DNA of 64,000 nt from Buchnera aphidicola (Artemisaphis artemisicola) (GCF_005082365.1 NZ_CP034900.1:496001-560000), one strand, 5' to 3'. Positions 20,074 to 30,837 are shown, counted from the stretch's first letter. The notes: generated by a model from the letters alone, not told the origin. Translations and numbers: made by a program.

Positions 20074-22410
20074 ATGAATTCTGAGTGTTCTGAACGCATT
20101 AAAATCCCTGTATTACCATTAAGAGATGTAGTCATATATCCTTATATGGTTATTCCATTATTTGTAGGTCGTAAAAAATCAATTCAATGTATTGAAAGCT
20201 CTATGAATAATGATAAAAAAATAATGTTAATTGCACAAAAAGAAGCCTCCAAAGATGAGCCTACTACAGATGATTTGTTTAATGTAGGAACTATTAGTTC
20301 AATTTTACAAATGTTAAAATTACCAGATGGTACAATAAAAGTATTAATAGAAGGTTTGCAACGTGCTTCTGTTAAAAATCTAATAAATAATGGACAACAT
20401 TTTATTGCAGATATAGAATTAATTGTTTCTCCTACTCTTTTAGAAAAAGATCAAGAAGTTTTAATTCGCACAACAATTAATCAATTTGAATCTTATATTA
20501 AACTTAATAAAAAAATTCCATCGGAAATATTAAACACTCTTAATAATATTAAAAATTCAGAAAAACTAGCTGATATTATTGCCGCACATATGCCATTAAA
20601 ATTAAACGATAAACAATCTGTTTTAGAAATATATAATATTAATGAAAGATTAGAGTTTTTAATGGCAATAATGGAAACAGAAATAGACTTATTACAAGTA
20701 GAGAAAAGAATTAGAAATCGTGTTAAAAAACAAATGGAAAAAAGTCAGAGGGAATATTATTTAAACGAACAAATAAAAGCTATTCAAAAAGAACTAGGTG
20801 ATATGGATGAAATTCCAGATGAAAATAAAATTTTAAAAAGAAAAATTAAAGCATCAAAAATGCCTAAAGAAGCTAAAGAAAAAACTGAATCAGAATTACA
20901 AAAATTAAAAATGATGTCACCTATGTCAGCAGAAGCAACAGTAGTAAGAAGTTATATTGAATGGATGATACAAATACCTTGGTACGTTAAAACAAAAATA
21001 AAAAAAGATATTAAAAAAGCGAAGGAAATTCTTGATATAGATCATTTTGGATTAGAAAAAGTTAAAGATAGAATTTTAGAATATTTAGCCGTACAAAGTC
21101 GACAAAATAAAGTTAAAGGTCCTATTTTATGTTTAATTGGACCGCCAGGAGTAGGAAAAACTTCTTTAGGAAAATCTATTGCAAGATCTACAGGAAGAAA
21201 ATATATAAGAATGGCTTTAGGAGGAATAAGAGATGAAGCCGAAATTAGAGGTCATAGAAGAACATATATAGGATCTATGCCTGGAAAATTAATCCAAAAA
21301 ATGGCAAAGGTAAAAGTTAAAAATCCTTTATTTTTATTAGATGAAATTGATAAAATGTCTTGTGATATAAGAGTAGACCCTGCTTCTGCCTTATTAGAAG
21401 TATTAGATCCCGAACAAAATATAGCTTTTAATGATCATTATTTAGAAGTTGACTATGATTTGTCAGATGTAATGTTTGTAGCTACATCTAATTCTATGAA
21501 TATACCTGCTCCATTATTAGATCGCATGGAAATTATTCGTCTTTCTGGTTATACTGAAAATGAAAAATTAAATATAGCAAAAAAATATTTATATCCAAAA
21601 CAAGTAGAAAGAAACGCTCTTAAAGAAGATGAATTAATAATTACTGATTGTGCAATAATTAATATTATTCAATATTATACTCGTGAAGCAGGAGTGCGTA
21701 ATTTAGAGCGTGAAATTTCTAAAATCTGCCGTAAGGTAGTAAAAAATTTACTATTAGATAAATCTTTAAAACAAATTAAAATTAGTCGTAAAAACTTAAA
21801 AAATTTTCTAGGAATCAAACGATTTGATTATGGCAGAACTAATAGTATTAATCAAATTGGTCAAGTCATTGGATTGGCATGGACAGAAGTAGGTGGAGAA
21901 CTTTTAACAATTGAAACAGCTTCAGTTTCTGGAAAAGGAAAACTAATATATACAGGTTCTTTAGGTGAAGTAATGCAAGAATCTATTCAAGCCGCATTAA
22001 CTGTTGTTAGATCTCAAGCAGATAAATTAGGTATTAAAAAAGATTTTCATGAAAAATATGATATTCATGTGCATGTTCCTGAAGGAGCAACGCCAAAAGA
22101 TGGTCCAAGTGCAGGTATAGCAATGTGTACTGCAATAGTATCATCATTAACAAAAAACTCTGTAAAATCTAATATTGCAATGACTGGAGAGATTACTTTA
22201 CGTGGACAAGTTCTGCCAATTGGAGGACTAAAAGAAAAATTATTAGCAGCACACCGTGGAGGAATAAAAAAAGTATTAATTCCATATGAAAATAAACGTG
22301 ATTTAGAAGAAATACCTCAAAATATTATTACAGGATTAAAAATATATCCGGTAAAAAATATTAAAGAAGTTTTAAAATTAGCATTAGAACAAACTCCATA
22401 TGTTTTATAA
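20074..22410 (+). CDS. lon: ATP-dependent protease Lon
   Basis: The 778-residue protein (E. coli 784) contains the N-terminal substrate-binding LAN domain (PVLPLRDVVIYPYMVIPLFV), a coiled-coil region (QREYYLNEQIKAIQKELGD), the AAA+ module with Walker A GPPGVGKTSLGKSIA near 355 and Walker B LFLLDEIDKM, and a C-terminal serine protease domain with the catalytic Ser-Lys dyad (PKDGPSAGIAM; LPIGGLKEKLLAAHRGG). It degrades misfolded proteins. AGAGAGAGC precedes the start. No clear heat-shock promoter is visible. A strong terminator follows; hupB, next in E. coli, is not here. Confidence 0.98.
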   Translation: MNSECSERIKIPVLPLRDVVIYPYMVIPLFVGRKKSIQCIESSMNNDKKIMLIAQKEASKDEPTTDDLFNVGTISSILQMLKLPDGTIKVLIEGLQRASVKNLINNGQHFIADIELIVSPTLLEKDQEVLIRTTINQFESYIKLNKKIPSEILNTLNNIKNSEKLADIIAAHMPLKLNDKQSVLEIYNINERLEFLMAIMETEIDLLQVEKRIRNRVKKQMEKSQREYYLNEQIKAIQKELGDMDEIPDENKILKRKIKASKMPKEAKEKTESELQKLKMMSPMSAEATVVRSYIEWMIQIPWYVKTKIKKDIKKAKEILDIDHFGLEKVKDRILEYLAVQSRQNKVKGPILCLIGPPGVGKTSLGKSIARSTGRKYIRMALGGIRDEAEIRGHRRTYIGSMPGKLIQKMAKVKVKNPLFLLDEIDKMSCDIRVDPASALLEVLDPEQNIAFNDHYLEVDYDLSDVMFVATSNSMNIPAPLLDRMEIIRLSGYTENEKLNIAKKYLYPKQVERNALKEDELIITDCAIINIIQYYTREAGVRNLEREISKICRKVVKNLLLDKSLKQIKISRKNLKNFLGIKRFDYGRTNSINQIGQVIGLAWTEVGGELLTIETASVSGKGKLIYTGSLGEVMQESIQAALTVVRSQADKLGIKKDFHEKYDIHVHVPEGATPKDGPSAGIAMCTAIVSSLTKNSVKSNIAMTGEITLRGQVLPIGGLKEKLLAAHRGGIKKVLIPYENKRDLEEIPQNIITGLKIYPVKNIKEVLKLALEQTPYVL

Positions 22411-22444
22411 CTAAAATAAATAATATCATAAAATTAAAAAATTT

Positions 22445-22466
22445 GGCTGACAAAAAATTGTCAGCC
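22445..22466 (+). terminator. Intrinsic terminator after lon
   Basis: A perfect nine-base-pair inverted repeat, GGCTGACAA with TTGTCAGCC around an AAAA loop, stands 34 bases after the lon stop and is followed by TTTATATTT. It is by far the most G+C-rich element of the spacer. Confidence 0.85.
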
Positions 22467-22523
22467 TTTATATTTAAAAATAGGTAATATTATATAGAAT
22501 CTTTAAATATTTAGGATTATATC

Positions 22524-24392
22524 ATGATAAAATTTTTAAAAACACAATCAAGTCATATTATAATTAAAATAATTTTAGGAATAGTTATCTTATCTTTAAT
22601 ATTCAGCACTATGAATGGTTATATAAATCAAAATTCTGAAAAATATGTTGCTATAGTAAATGGTGAAAAAATTAGTTTGCAAACATTTAAAAATATGTAT
22701 GCTTTTGAAAAAGAAAAACAAAAAAAAATTTTAGGAAAAAATTTTTTTAAATTAAGTAAAAATAAAAATTTTATCAATAAAACTTATAATGATATTTTAT
22801 CTCAATTAATAAATAATGTTTTATTAGAACAATATACTAAAAAAATGCAATTTGAAATCAATGATTATAAAATAAAAGAAATAATACTAAACTCTTCTTT
22901 ATTTCAAAAAGATCACCAATTCAATAAAGAAAAATATTTAAATTATCTTAATTCTATAAATTTAAGCAATCATGAATATATTAGTATTATTAAAACTAAA
23001 ATAAATACTGAAAACTTAATAAATACTATTGCAAATAGTAATTTTATTTTAAAAAATGAACAAAAAAATATTTTAGAATTATTATCTCAAAAAAGAATAT
23101 TTAGAAAATCTATTGTTAATGTTAATTCTGAAATATATAAACAAAACGTAACTGATAAAGAAGCTCAAGATTATTTTAATAAATACAAAAATAATTTTTA
23201 TATTCCAGAAAAATTTAAAATCAATTATATTCAATTAACACCTAAAAAGTTTAAAACTACTGCTAATGAAGAAGAAATTCACAATTGGTATCTAAAAAAT
23301 ATCAATAAATACTCAACAAAAGAAAAAAGAAAATATAGTATTATTCAAACTAAAACTAGAAGTGAAGCATTGTTAATATTATCTAAATTACATAACAAAC
23401 CAGAAGATTTTTTTAAAATAGCTAAAGAAAATTCAATAGATCCTATTTCATCTAAAAATAGTGGAAGCATTGGATGGATCACAATAGATTTAATACCAAA
23501 TGAAATTAAAAATGCTAATTTAAATAAAAAAAATGAAATATCTCATATTATTTCATTTCGTAACAATTTTATAATTGTTAAATTAGATGACATAATTCCT
23601 CCTAAACAAAAAAAAATCAATGAAGTACATGATATTATTAAAAAAGAAATAGAAAAAGAAAAATCATTAAACTTATATCATAAATTACAAAATAAAATAT
23701 CTGATACTATTAAAAATAAATCAAATCAATTTGACATAATTCTTCAAGAAAATAATTTATCTTTTCAAAATACAGATTGGTTTGACAAAAATTCAATTCC
23801 TAAAACATTAAACATTCCTATATTAAAAAAGATTATTTTTAATATTCAATCATTAAATAAAGATAGCATACTTAAATCAGATCCGCATTTTGTTACATTA
23901 AGAGACAATCAATCGTTTTTAATTAAAATTAAAGATTTTCAAAATAAAAAAATGCAAGTATTTTCAAATGTTAAAAAAAATATTATACAAAAGATAAAGT
24001 TTATAAAAGCAACACAAGCAACAAAACAAAAAGCAGAAAAAATTATTTATCAGCTAAAAACAGGAAATACTGATTTATTTAAAAAATCCAATCTTTATTT
24101 TAGTAATCCTCAAAGCATATCTCGTTATAATTCAAGTCCTATTACATCAATAATTTTTTCTTTACCACATCCTAAAAAAGGAAAAAAAATATACACTTTA
24201 TATCAAGATATCAATAAAAATTTTGTAATTATATCACTTGAAAAAATTTATAATAAAAATTTTTCTAAAAATGAAAAAAATATTATCATTGAATATTTAG
24301 AAAAAAATAACACTGAAACAATGTTTAATTCTATTCTTGAAAATCTTCGTAAAACATCAATAATTGAATATGAAAAAATAGATGAGATATAA
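22524..24392 (+). CDS. ppiD: Periplasmic folding chaperone PpiD (SurA-like, parvulin domain)
   Basis: The 622-residue protein matches E. coli PpiD (623). It starts with a cytosolic tail and a single membrane anchor (IIIKIILGIVILSLIFSTM), then AIVNGEKISLQTFKNMY of the SurA-like N-domain, and a parvulin domain (residues about 265-355, with SIDPISSKNSGSIGWI). PpiD is an inner-membrane-anchored chaperone at the SecYEG exit. The sequence is strongly Lys/Asn/Ile biased. It follows lon, as in E. coli minus hupB, with its own leader after the terminator. Confidence 0.92.
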   Translation: MIKFLKTQSSHIIIKIILGIVILSLIFSTMNGYINQNSEKYVAIVNGEKISLQTFKNMYAFEKEKQKKILGKNFFKLSKNKNFINKTYNDILSQLINNVLLEQYTKKMQFEINDYKIKEIILNSSLFQKDHQFNKEKYLNYLNSINLSNHEYISIIKTKINTENLINTIANSNFILKNEQKNILELLSQKRIFRKSIVNVNSEIYKQNVTDKEAQDYFNKYKNNFYIPEKFKINYIQLTPKKFKTTANEEEIHNWYLKNINKYSTKEKRKYSIIQTKTRSEALLILSKLHNKPEDFFKIAKENSIDPISSKNSGSIGWITIDLIPNEIKNANLNKKNEISHIISFRNNFIIVKLDDIIPPKQKKINEVHDIIKKEIEKEKSLNLYHKLQNKISDTIKNKSNQFDIILQENNLSFQNTDWFDKNSIPKTLNIPILKKIIFNIQSLNKDSILKSDPHFVTLRDNQSFLIKIKDFQNKKMQVFSNVKKNIIQKIKFIKATQATKQKAEKIIYQLKTGNTDLFKKSNLYFSNPQSISRYNSSPITSIIFSLPHPKKGKKIYTLYQDINKNFVIISLEKIYNKNFSKNEKNIIIEYLEKNNTETMFNSILENLRKTSIIEYEKIDEI

Positions 24393-24413
24393 AATTTTTA
24401 AAAAACTATTTTT

Positions 24414-24435
24414 TACTAATATTTTATTATTAGTA
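24414..24435. terminator. Candidate bidirectional terminator between ppiD and queC
   Basis: TACTAATA and TATTAGTA form an eight-base-pair hairpin around a six-base loop in the 82-base gap between the convergent genes. The stem is A/T-rich and thus weak, but its place is right for a shared terminator. Confidence 0.4.
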
Positions 24436-24474
24436 CAAATAACTTTATATTAATTTAAAAATATCATAAATAAA

Positions 24475-25170
24475 TTATAATAGTTTCATTTTTGTTTTCA
24501 TGCTTTTCATGTAATAAGAATAATTTAGTTTCCATTGATTAAAGCCTTTGTGTCTAAGAATGCATGAACGACATGTACCACAACCTTTTCCTGGAAAACC
24601 ATTATAACAAGTAACGGTTTGGTTTAAAATAATATCAGTACTATTCCAATAATCTGATAAAGCCCATATTTCTGCTTTATTTAAATTTATAAGAGGGGTT
24701 TTAAAAAAAATATTAGAATTCATTCCAATATTGATAACGTTATTCATATTTTTAATAAATTGATTTTTACAATCAGGATAACCAGAAAAATCAATTTCAT
24801 TAACACCCAAAACTATTGTATTAATATTATTACTATAAGCATATATAGAAGCTAACGTTAAAAATAAAATATTACGACCAGGAATAAATGTGCTTGGCAA
24901 AGAAGTATCTAATGGATGATTGCTATCAATTGAAATTTTTTCTCTAGTCAAGCTGCTAATAGATATATTTTGTAAATATCTAATGTCTAAAACTATATGA
25001 TCTTTTATTCCTAATTTTTTTGATATAACAAGAGAACAATTAATTTCAGATTTATGTAATTGATTATAGTCAAAAGTTATACAGTGAACTTCTTTACATA
25101 TATGAGTATAATGTATTAAACAAGTTGTAGAATCTTGTCCACCGCTAAAAATTATCAATGCTTTTTTCAT
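24475..25170 (-). CDS. queC: 7-cyano-7-deazaguanine synthase QueC
   Basis: The 231-residue protein has the length of E. coli QueC. It shows the PP-loop SGGQDSTTCLIHY at the start, FIPGRNILFL, ETPLI-like KTPLINLNKAEIWAL, and a C-terminal zinc site CYNGFPGKGCGTCRSC with four Cys. QueC makes preQ0 from carboxydeazaguanine and ammonia with ATP, on the way to queuosine in tRNA. It is divergent from mdlA and convergent with ppiD. No other queuosine gene is in the window. Confidence 0.94.
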   Translation of the reverse strand: MKKALIIFSGGQDSTTCLIHYTHICKEVHCITFDYNQLHKSEINCSLVISKKLGIKDHIVLDIRYLQNISISSLTREKISIDSNHPLDTSLPSTFIPGRNILFLTLASIYAYSNNINTIVLGVNEIDFSGYPDCKNQFIKNMNNVINIGMNSNIFFKTPLINLNKAEIWALSDYWNSTDIILNQTVTCYNGFPGKGCGTCRSCILRHKGFNQWKLNYSYYMKSMKTKMKLL

Positions 25171-25393
25171 TTTTTTATAAGTTATAAAGTTTTAAAAATA
25201 TATTTTTCTAAAGAAAAATTAAAGATTTATCAAAAAAAGAAATGATAAGATATAATCTTTAGAAAAAATATAGAGAAAAATATTTTTTATATTAACACAT
25301 AACATAAAATCATTTTTATTTAAAATATTTACTCAACTATAAAATTATAATGTTGAAGAATATTTATAAATATTTAACCCTTAGGATTGTTTT

Positions 25394-27139
25394 GTGAAAT
25401 TGTTTAATCAGTTAAAATGGTTTTTTATACGAGAATGGAAAAGATATTTAGGAGCAATTTTATTGTTAATAATAATTGCTATTTTGCAACTATTTCCACC
25501 TAAAATAGTTGGTATACTTATCGATCTAATCATAAAAAAAAATATACATAGCTTACAAATGCTATCTTGGATAGCCACTATTTTATTGGTAGCAACTATA
25601 GTGTATATCCTACGTTACTTATGGAGAATTTTATTATTTGGTGCTTCTTATCAATTAGCTACAGAACTTAGAGTAAAATTTTATCGTTATTTTAGTCAAC
25701 AAAGTGAAAAATTTTTTTTAAAAAACAGAACAGGAGATTTAATAGCTAGAGCAACTAATGATGTTGATCGTGTTGTTTTTGCTGCAGGAGAAGGTGTTTT
25801 AACATTAGTAGATTCACTAGTTATGGGTTTTTCCGTTTTAATAGTAATGAGTACTCAAATTAGTTTTTTATTAACCATAATATCTTTAATACCTATGCCT
25901 ATTATGGCTATTTTAATTAAACAATATGGTAAAAAACTTCATAAGAGTTTTCGTCATGCTCAAAAATCTTTTTCTTTATTAAATAATCAAACACAAGAAA
26001 TATTAACCAGCATTAGAATGATTAGAGCATTTGGATCAGAAGAATTTCAATTAAAAAAATTTAATGAAATTGTTATTAATGCAGGAGAAAAAAACATGGA
26101 AGTGGCTAAAATCGATTCGTATTTTGATCCTGTGATTTATCTATCAGTAGCATTTTCTAATTTACTAGCTGTTATAGGAGGAGGATGGTTAGTTTGGGAA
26201 GATCGCATCACAATAGGACAATTAACTAGTTTCATTATGTATCTTGGATTAATGATTTGGCCAATGCTAGCATTAGCATGGATGTTTAATATAGTAGAGA
26301 GAGGCAGTGCAGCTTGGGATAGAATATATTCTATTATTAATAAAGATTTATATATTAAAGATGGCAATCAAATTGTTTCGTCTTATTCTAGTATATTAAA
26401 AATTAATATTAATGCATTTTATTATCCTAACAATCATGTTCCATCTTTAAAGAATATAAATCTTATTCTTGAACCAGGAAATACTATTGGCATTTGTGGT
26501 CCTACAGGATCTGGAAAAACTACTTTGATAAAGCTTGTTCAAAGACAATTTAAATGCAATAAAGAAGAGATAACATATAATTCTATATCATTATCAGAAT
26601 TAAAAATTGATTCTTGGAGAAGTAAAATTGCAGTAGTAAATCAAAATACTTTTTTATTCTCAGAAAGTATAGCTAATAATATTAGTTTAGGAAAACCTTA
26701 TGCTTCTCACAAAGAAATTGAAGAAGCTGCAAAATTAGCTGATATACATAAAGATATAATACACTTACCTCAAGGATATAAAACTGAAGTAGGAGAACGT
26801 GGTATTATGTTATCAGGTGGCCAAAAACAACGTATTGCAATAGCACGGGCTTTGTTATTAAATACAGAAATATTAATATTAGATGATGCTCTTTCTGCTG
26901 TAGATGGTCAAACAGAAAATAATATCTTAAATAATATTGAAAAATGGAAAAAAAATGGACATTCTTTAATTATTATAGCACATCGTTTATCTGCATTAAT
27001 TAACTCAGATGAAATTATAGTAATAAAAAGTGGTTCAATTATACAAAGAGGTAATCATTTAAAATTAATTCAAGAAAAAAATTGGTATCAATCAATGTAT
27101 TATTATCAAAAATTAGAAACAGAACTTGAGGATGATTAA
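25394..27139 (+). CDS. mdlA: Multidrug ABC transporter half-protein MdlA
   Basis: The 581-residue half-transporter (E. coli 590) begins with GTG preceded by TTAGGA. It has a six-helix membrane domain (residues about 15-300) with the strongly conserved [22 protein letters not shown], and an ATPase domain with Walker [11 protein letters not shown] near 370, signature [15 protein letters not shown] and Walker [14 protein letters not shown], then an H-loop His in IIAHRLSAL. It is a heterodimeric exporter with MdlB, 23 bases downstream. Substrate is unknown. Confidence 0.94.
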   Translation: MKLFNQLKWFFIREWKRYLGAILLLIIIAILQLFPPKIVGILIDLIIKKNIHSLQMLSWIATILLVATIVYILRYLWRILLFGASYQLATELRVKFYRYFSQQSEKFFLKNRTGDLIARATNDVDRVVFAAGEGVLTLVDSLVMGFSVLIVMSTQISFLLTIISLIPMPIMAILIKQYGKKLHKSFRHAQKSFSLLNNQTQEILTSIRMIRAFGSEEFQLKKFNEIVINAGEKNMEVAKIDSYFDPVIYLSVAFSNLLAVIGGGWLVWEDRITIGQLTSFIMYLGLMIWPMLALAWMFNIVERGSAAWDRIYSIINKDLYIKDGNQIVSSYSSILKININAFYYPNNHVPSLKNINLILEPGNTIGICGPTGSGKTTLIKLVQRQFKCNKEEITYNSISLSELKIDSWRSKIAVVNQNTFLFSESIANNISLGKPYASHKEIEEAAKLADIHKDIIHLPQGYKTEVGERGIMLSGGQKQRIAIARALLLNTEILILDDALSAVDGQTENNILNNIEKWKKNGHSLIIIAHRLSALINSDEIIVIKSGSIIQRGNHLKLIQEKNWYQSMYYYQKLETELEDD

Positions 27140-27162
27140 AAAATAGGTGAAAAATTTATAAA

Positions 27163-28905
27163 ATGAAGCATTTAATCCAATTTTGGCCAATTTTAAAACG
27201 TTTATTAATTTATATAAAACCTTATAAAAAAAAAATAATTTTAGCATTTATTTTTCTTTTAAGCGGATCTATTTCAGAAGTTTTAGGTCCAATGTTAATA
27301 AGTTATTTTATCAATAATATCTTATCTAAACATGTATTTCATATAAAAATTATATTAATAATTATTATTTTATATATAATGTTGCAAGTATTATCAGTAT
27401 TTTTCAACTATTTTCAAAGTATTTTATTTAATAAAATTGCAGTAAAAATAATTAATAAATTACGTCAAGATATTATGTATTCTGCATTACAACAACCTAT
27501 TAGTGAATTTGATTCTCAACCTATTGGTCAAATGATTTCTAAAGTTACTAATGATACTGAAGCAGTAAAAGAACTATACGACACAGTAGGACCTACTCTT
27601 TTTAGAAGTACAACATTAATTTGTATTATATTATTTGCAATGTTCACTCTTGAATGGCGTATGGCGATGGTAGCGTTAATAATTTTACCATTAGTTGCAA
27701 CATTAATGTTAATTTATCAGTATTATAGCACTCCAATTTTAAGAAAAGTAAGATATTATTTAGCTGATATAAATAACAAATTTAATGAAACTATTAATGG
27801 AATAAATGTTATTCAACAATTTCGTCAAGAAAAAAGATTTGAAAAAAATATAAAAGAAAGTAGTGATTTACATTATTTAGAACGTATGAAAGTATTAATA
27901 TTAGATAGTTTATTATTAAGACCATTACTCAGCTTATTGTCTGCTTTAATACTATGTAGTTTTATTTTTTTATTTAGTTTTTTTCCAGTTGAAACATGTG
28001 AAATAGGTACATTATACGCTTTTATTACTTATCTTGGAAGACTCAATGAACCTTTAATTACTATTACTATACAACAATCGATACTACAACAATCAATCGT
28101 TGCAGGAGAAAGAGTATTTTCTTTAATTGATTCCCCAAAACATAAATATGGAAAAAACACAAATCCGTTTAAAAGCGGCAAAATTAATATAAAAAATATC
28201 AATTTTAACTATAAAAACTCTTCTAAAAATGTATTAAAAAATATAAATATTGATATATCTTCAAAAAACTTTGTTGCTTTTGTAGGACACACTGGAAGTG
28301 GAAAAAGTACTTTAGTAAATTTATTAATGGGATATTATCCTATAAAACATGGTCAAATATATTTAGATGATAAATCTATTGATTCAATAAGTCATTATGT
28401 GTTAAGACAAAATATATCTATAGTACAACAAGATCCAATAATTCTTTCAGATACTATCTTTGCTAATATTACATTAGGAAGAAAAATATCTGAAGAAAAA
28501 GTATGGAAAATATTAGATCAAGTTTATCTTGGATCTTTAGTAAAATCTATGCCAAAAGGTATTTATTCTTTATTAGGAGAAGAAGGAAGTAATTTATCTG
28601 TAGGTCAAAAACAATTATTAGCTATTGCTAGAATATTAGTTTCTTATCCAAAAATACTTATATTAGATGAAGCTACTGCTAACATTGATTCTGGAACAGA
28701 AAAACTTATTCAAAAAACATTATTATCCATTCAAAAAAAATCTACAATAATAGTTATTGCACATAGACTTTCAACAATTACTCAAGCAGATTTAATAGTA
28801 GTTTTAAAAAAGGGGCAAATTGTCGAATTTGGAAAACATAAAAAATTATTAAATAATAAAAGTTATTATTGGAAAATGTATAAATTTCAGTCATCTAAAA
28901 TTTAG
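27163..28905 (+). CDS. mdlB: Multidrug ABC transporter half-protein MdlB
   Basis: The 580-residue partner of MdlA (E. coli 593) has the membrane domain with GQMISKVTNDTEAVKELYD and an ATPase domain with Walker A GHTGSGKSTL, signature LSVGQKQLLAIARIL (the LSVGQ variant is also what E. coli MdlB has) and Walker B ILILDEATANIDSGTE. Pairing of a canonical (MdlA) and variant (MdlB) signature suggests an asymmetric exporter. Stop codon lies two bases before the 3' edge of the 4.5S RNA gene on the other strand. Confidence 0.94.
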   Translation: MKHLIQFWPILKRLLIYIKPYKKKIILAFIFLLSGSISEVLGPMLISYFINNILSKHVFHIKIILIIIILYIMLQVLSVFFNYFQSILFNKIAVKIINKLRQDIMYSALQQPISEFDSQPIGQMISKVTNDTEAVKELYDTVGPTLFRSTTLICIILFAMFTLEWRMAMVALIILPLVATLMLIYQYYSTPILRKVRYYLADINNKFNETINGINVIQQFRQEKRFEKNIKESSDLHYLERMKVLILDSLLLRPLLSLLSALILCSFIFLFSFFPVETCEIGTLYAFITYLGRLNEPLITITIQQSILQQSIVAGERVFSLIDSPKHKYGKNTNPFKSGKINIKNINFNYKNSSKNVLKNINIDISSKNFVAFVGHTGSGKSTLVNLLMGYYPIKHGQIYLDDKSIDSISHYVLRQNISIVQQDPIILSDTIFANITLGRKISEEKVWKILDQVYLGSLVKSMPKGIYSLLGEEGSNLSVGQKQLLAIARILVSYPKILILDEATANIDSGTEKLIQKTLLSIQKKSTIIVIAHRLSTITQADLIVVLKKGQIVEFGKHKKLLNNKSYYWKMYKFQSSKI

Positions 28906-28906
28906 A

Positions 28907-29014
28907 AGCTTCTGTTAGCTGAATTAGAACACCTGAATTAATTGATATGGCTGCTTTCTTCCGAACCTGACCAAATGTTCAATTTTACAGTGTTTAAGGC
29001 TAACAGAAAACTTC
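28907..29014 (-). ncRNA. ffs: 4.5S RNA of the signal recognition particle
   Basis: The minus strand holds GGTCAGGTTCGGAAGAAAGC followed by AGCC, nearly identical to the Ffh-binding domain IV of E. coli 4.5S RNA. The ends are complementary (TTCTGTTAGC with GCTAACAGAA) and close a single long hairpin of about 105 nt. The RNA assembles with Ffh for co-translational membrane targeting to SecY (also in this window). Exact ends are estimated from the terminal stem. In E. coli ffs is likewise near mdlB. Confidence 0.93.
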
Positions 29015-29209
29015 ATTTTTGAATGTTAATATTATAAATATTTTAAATTTATATTACTGTATCTATTCTATAGATTAAATCTAATATTTACAACTAATTT
29101 TTATATAAAATATATATATTTAAAAAAAATTATAAAATAAACAAGAGTGCTTTCATAATACAATGAATATTGATAGGATATTATTTTTACAGAATATTAT
29201 CAAATTTAT

Positions 29210-30295
29210 ATGAATTATGAAATATTAGCTCGAAAATGGCGTCCACAATCTTTTAAAGAAATAATCGGTCAAAAACATATTATCACTGCTATATCTAATG
29301 GATTATCTCTTGGTCATATTCATCATACATGGTTGTTTTCGGGAACAAGAGGAATTGGAAAAACAACTATAGCTCGATTACTTGCAAAAAGTTTAAATTG
29401 TACAAAAGGCATATCATCTAATCCTTGTAGAAAATGTACTATTTGTCAAGAAATAGAAAAAGGATTATGTTTAGATGTTCTTGAAATAGATGCAGCTTCT
29501 AGAACAAAAGTAGAAGATCTAAGAGATATATTAGATAATATTTATTATGCTCCAACCAAAAGTCGTTTTAAAGTTTATTTAATTGACGAAGTACATATGC
29601 TTTCTCGTCATAGTTTTAATGCATTACTTAAAACTCTTGAAGAACCTCCTAAACATGTAAAATTTATTTTAGCAACCACTGATATTGAAAAAATTCCTAA
29701 AACTATTATTTCTCGTTGTTTATGTTTTAAATTAAAAACACTATCTGAAAACAATATTTTTGATTTATTAAAAGATGTGGTAGACAAAGAATTTGTTTAT
29801 TCTGATCGAGATTCTTTAGAAAAAATATCTTATTATGCTAAAGGAAGTGTGCGCGATGCTCTTAATTTATTAGAAAATGCAATAAATTTAGGAAATGGTA
29901 ACATATATATAAAAAATGTAATAGAAATGTTAGGTCTTCCGCCAAGAAAATATGCTTTTTTTTTAACTAGTGCTATTTTAAAAAAAGATTTAAAACAAAC
30001 GATTTTCCTGTTAAATAAAATAAATAGTCTAGGAGTAGAATGGGAAGAAGTTTTAATAGAAATATTACGTTTTTTATATCATATAACTATATCACAATCT
30101 TTTTCAATAGAGTTAGAAAAAAATTTTTCTCAAACATATAAAAATCATATTAATAAAATTGCAAAAAATACTAATAAAAAAAATGTTCGTTTATGTTATC
30201 AAATATTATTAAATGGAAGAAAAGAATTAAAATTTTCTCCTAGTCAAAAAATAGGAGTAGAAATGGCTATATTTCGAGCAATTTCAGAAATGTAA
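29210..30295 (+). CDS. dnaX: DNA polymerase III clamp-loader subunit DnaX, short (gamma-like) form
   Basis: The 361-residue protein follows E. coli DnaX from the start (YEILARKWRPQ) through Walker A GTRGIGKTTIARLL, the four-Cys zinc module (NCTKGISSNPCRKCTICQ), Walker B VYLIDEVHMLS and SRC sensor (IISRCLCF) to the end of clamp-loader domain III (GVEMAIFRAISEM). E. coli tau has 643 residues; the tau-specific domains IV and V, which bind DnaB helicase and the polymerase alpha subunit, are absent, as is the programmed frameshift site. It precedes ybaB as in E. coli. Confidence 0.95.
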   Translation: MNYEILARKWRPQSFKEIIGQKHIITAISNGLSLGHIHHTWLFSGTRGIGKTTIARLLAKSLNCTKGISSNPCRKCTICQEIEKGLCLDVLEIDAASRTKVEDLRDILDNIYYAPTKSRFKVYLIDEVHMLSRHSFNALLKTLEEPPKHVKFILATTDIEKIPKTIISRCLCFKLKTLSENNIFDLLKDVVDKEFVYSDRDSLEKISYYAKGSVRDALNLLENAINLGNGNIYIKNVIEMLGLPPRKYAFFLTSAILKKDLKQTIFLLNKINSLGVEWEEVLIEILRFLYHITISQSFSIELEKNFSQTYKNHINKIAKNTNKKNVRLCYQILLNGRKELKFSPSQKIGVEMAIFRAISEM

Positions 30296-30429
30296 GTTAG
30301 AATGTTGAATGCTATTTTAGTGATAAAATATTAAAATTTTTTAAAATAAGATTTAAAATTATTAATTACATTTTAAAAAAATATTTTTAATAAGATACTT
30401 TAAAAATTAGCAAAAAGAGAATAAAAAAT

Positions 30430-30762
30430 ATGTTTACTAAAAATGGTTTAGGTAATTTAATGAAACAAGCACAACAAATGCAAGAAAAAATGACAAAAAT
30501 TCAAGATGAAATAGCAAAAATGGAAGTTACAGGAGAAGCAGGAGCAGGATTAGTTAAAGTAACCATAAATGGTGCACACAATTGCAGAAGAGTAGAAGTA
30601 GATCCAAGTCTCTTGCAAGATGATGATAAAGATATGCTAGAAGATTTAGCAGCTGCTGCGTTTAATGATGCAGCAAGAAGAATATCTGAAGCACAAAAAA
30701 AGAAAATGTCTGCTATATCTACAGGAATGCAATTTCCAAGTGGTTTTAACATACCGGTATAA
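30430..30762 (+). CDS. ybaB: Nucleoid-associated protein YbaB/EbfC
   Basis: The 110-residue protein matches E. coli YbaB (109): [18 protein letters not shown], then the strand region [21 protein letters not shown] and the C-terminal [12 protein letters not shown]. It is a small dimeric DNA-binding protein of the nucleoid. In E. coli recR sits between ybaB and htpG; here only 75 bases separate them, so recR is missing. Confidence 0.95.
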   Translation: MFTKNGLGNLMKQAQQMQEKMTKIQDEIAKMEVTGEAGAGLVKVTINGAHNCRRVEVDPSLLQDDDKDMLEDLAAAAFNDAARRISEAQKKKMSAISTGMQFPSGFNIPV

Positions 30763-30837
30763 ATATAATTTTATATATGACTGAATGCTAATTTTTCATT
30801 TTTTTTATATATAAATAATTATAAAAAAGGTTAACTT

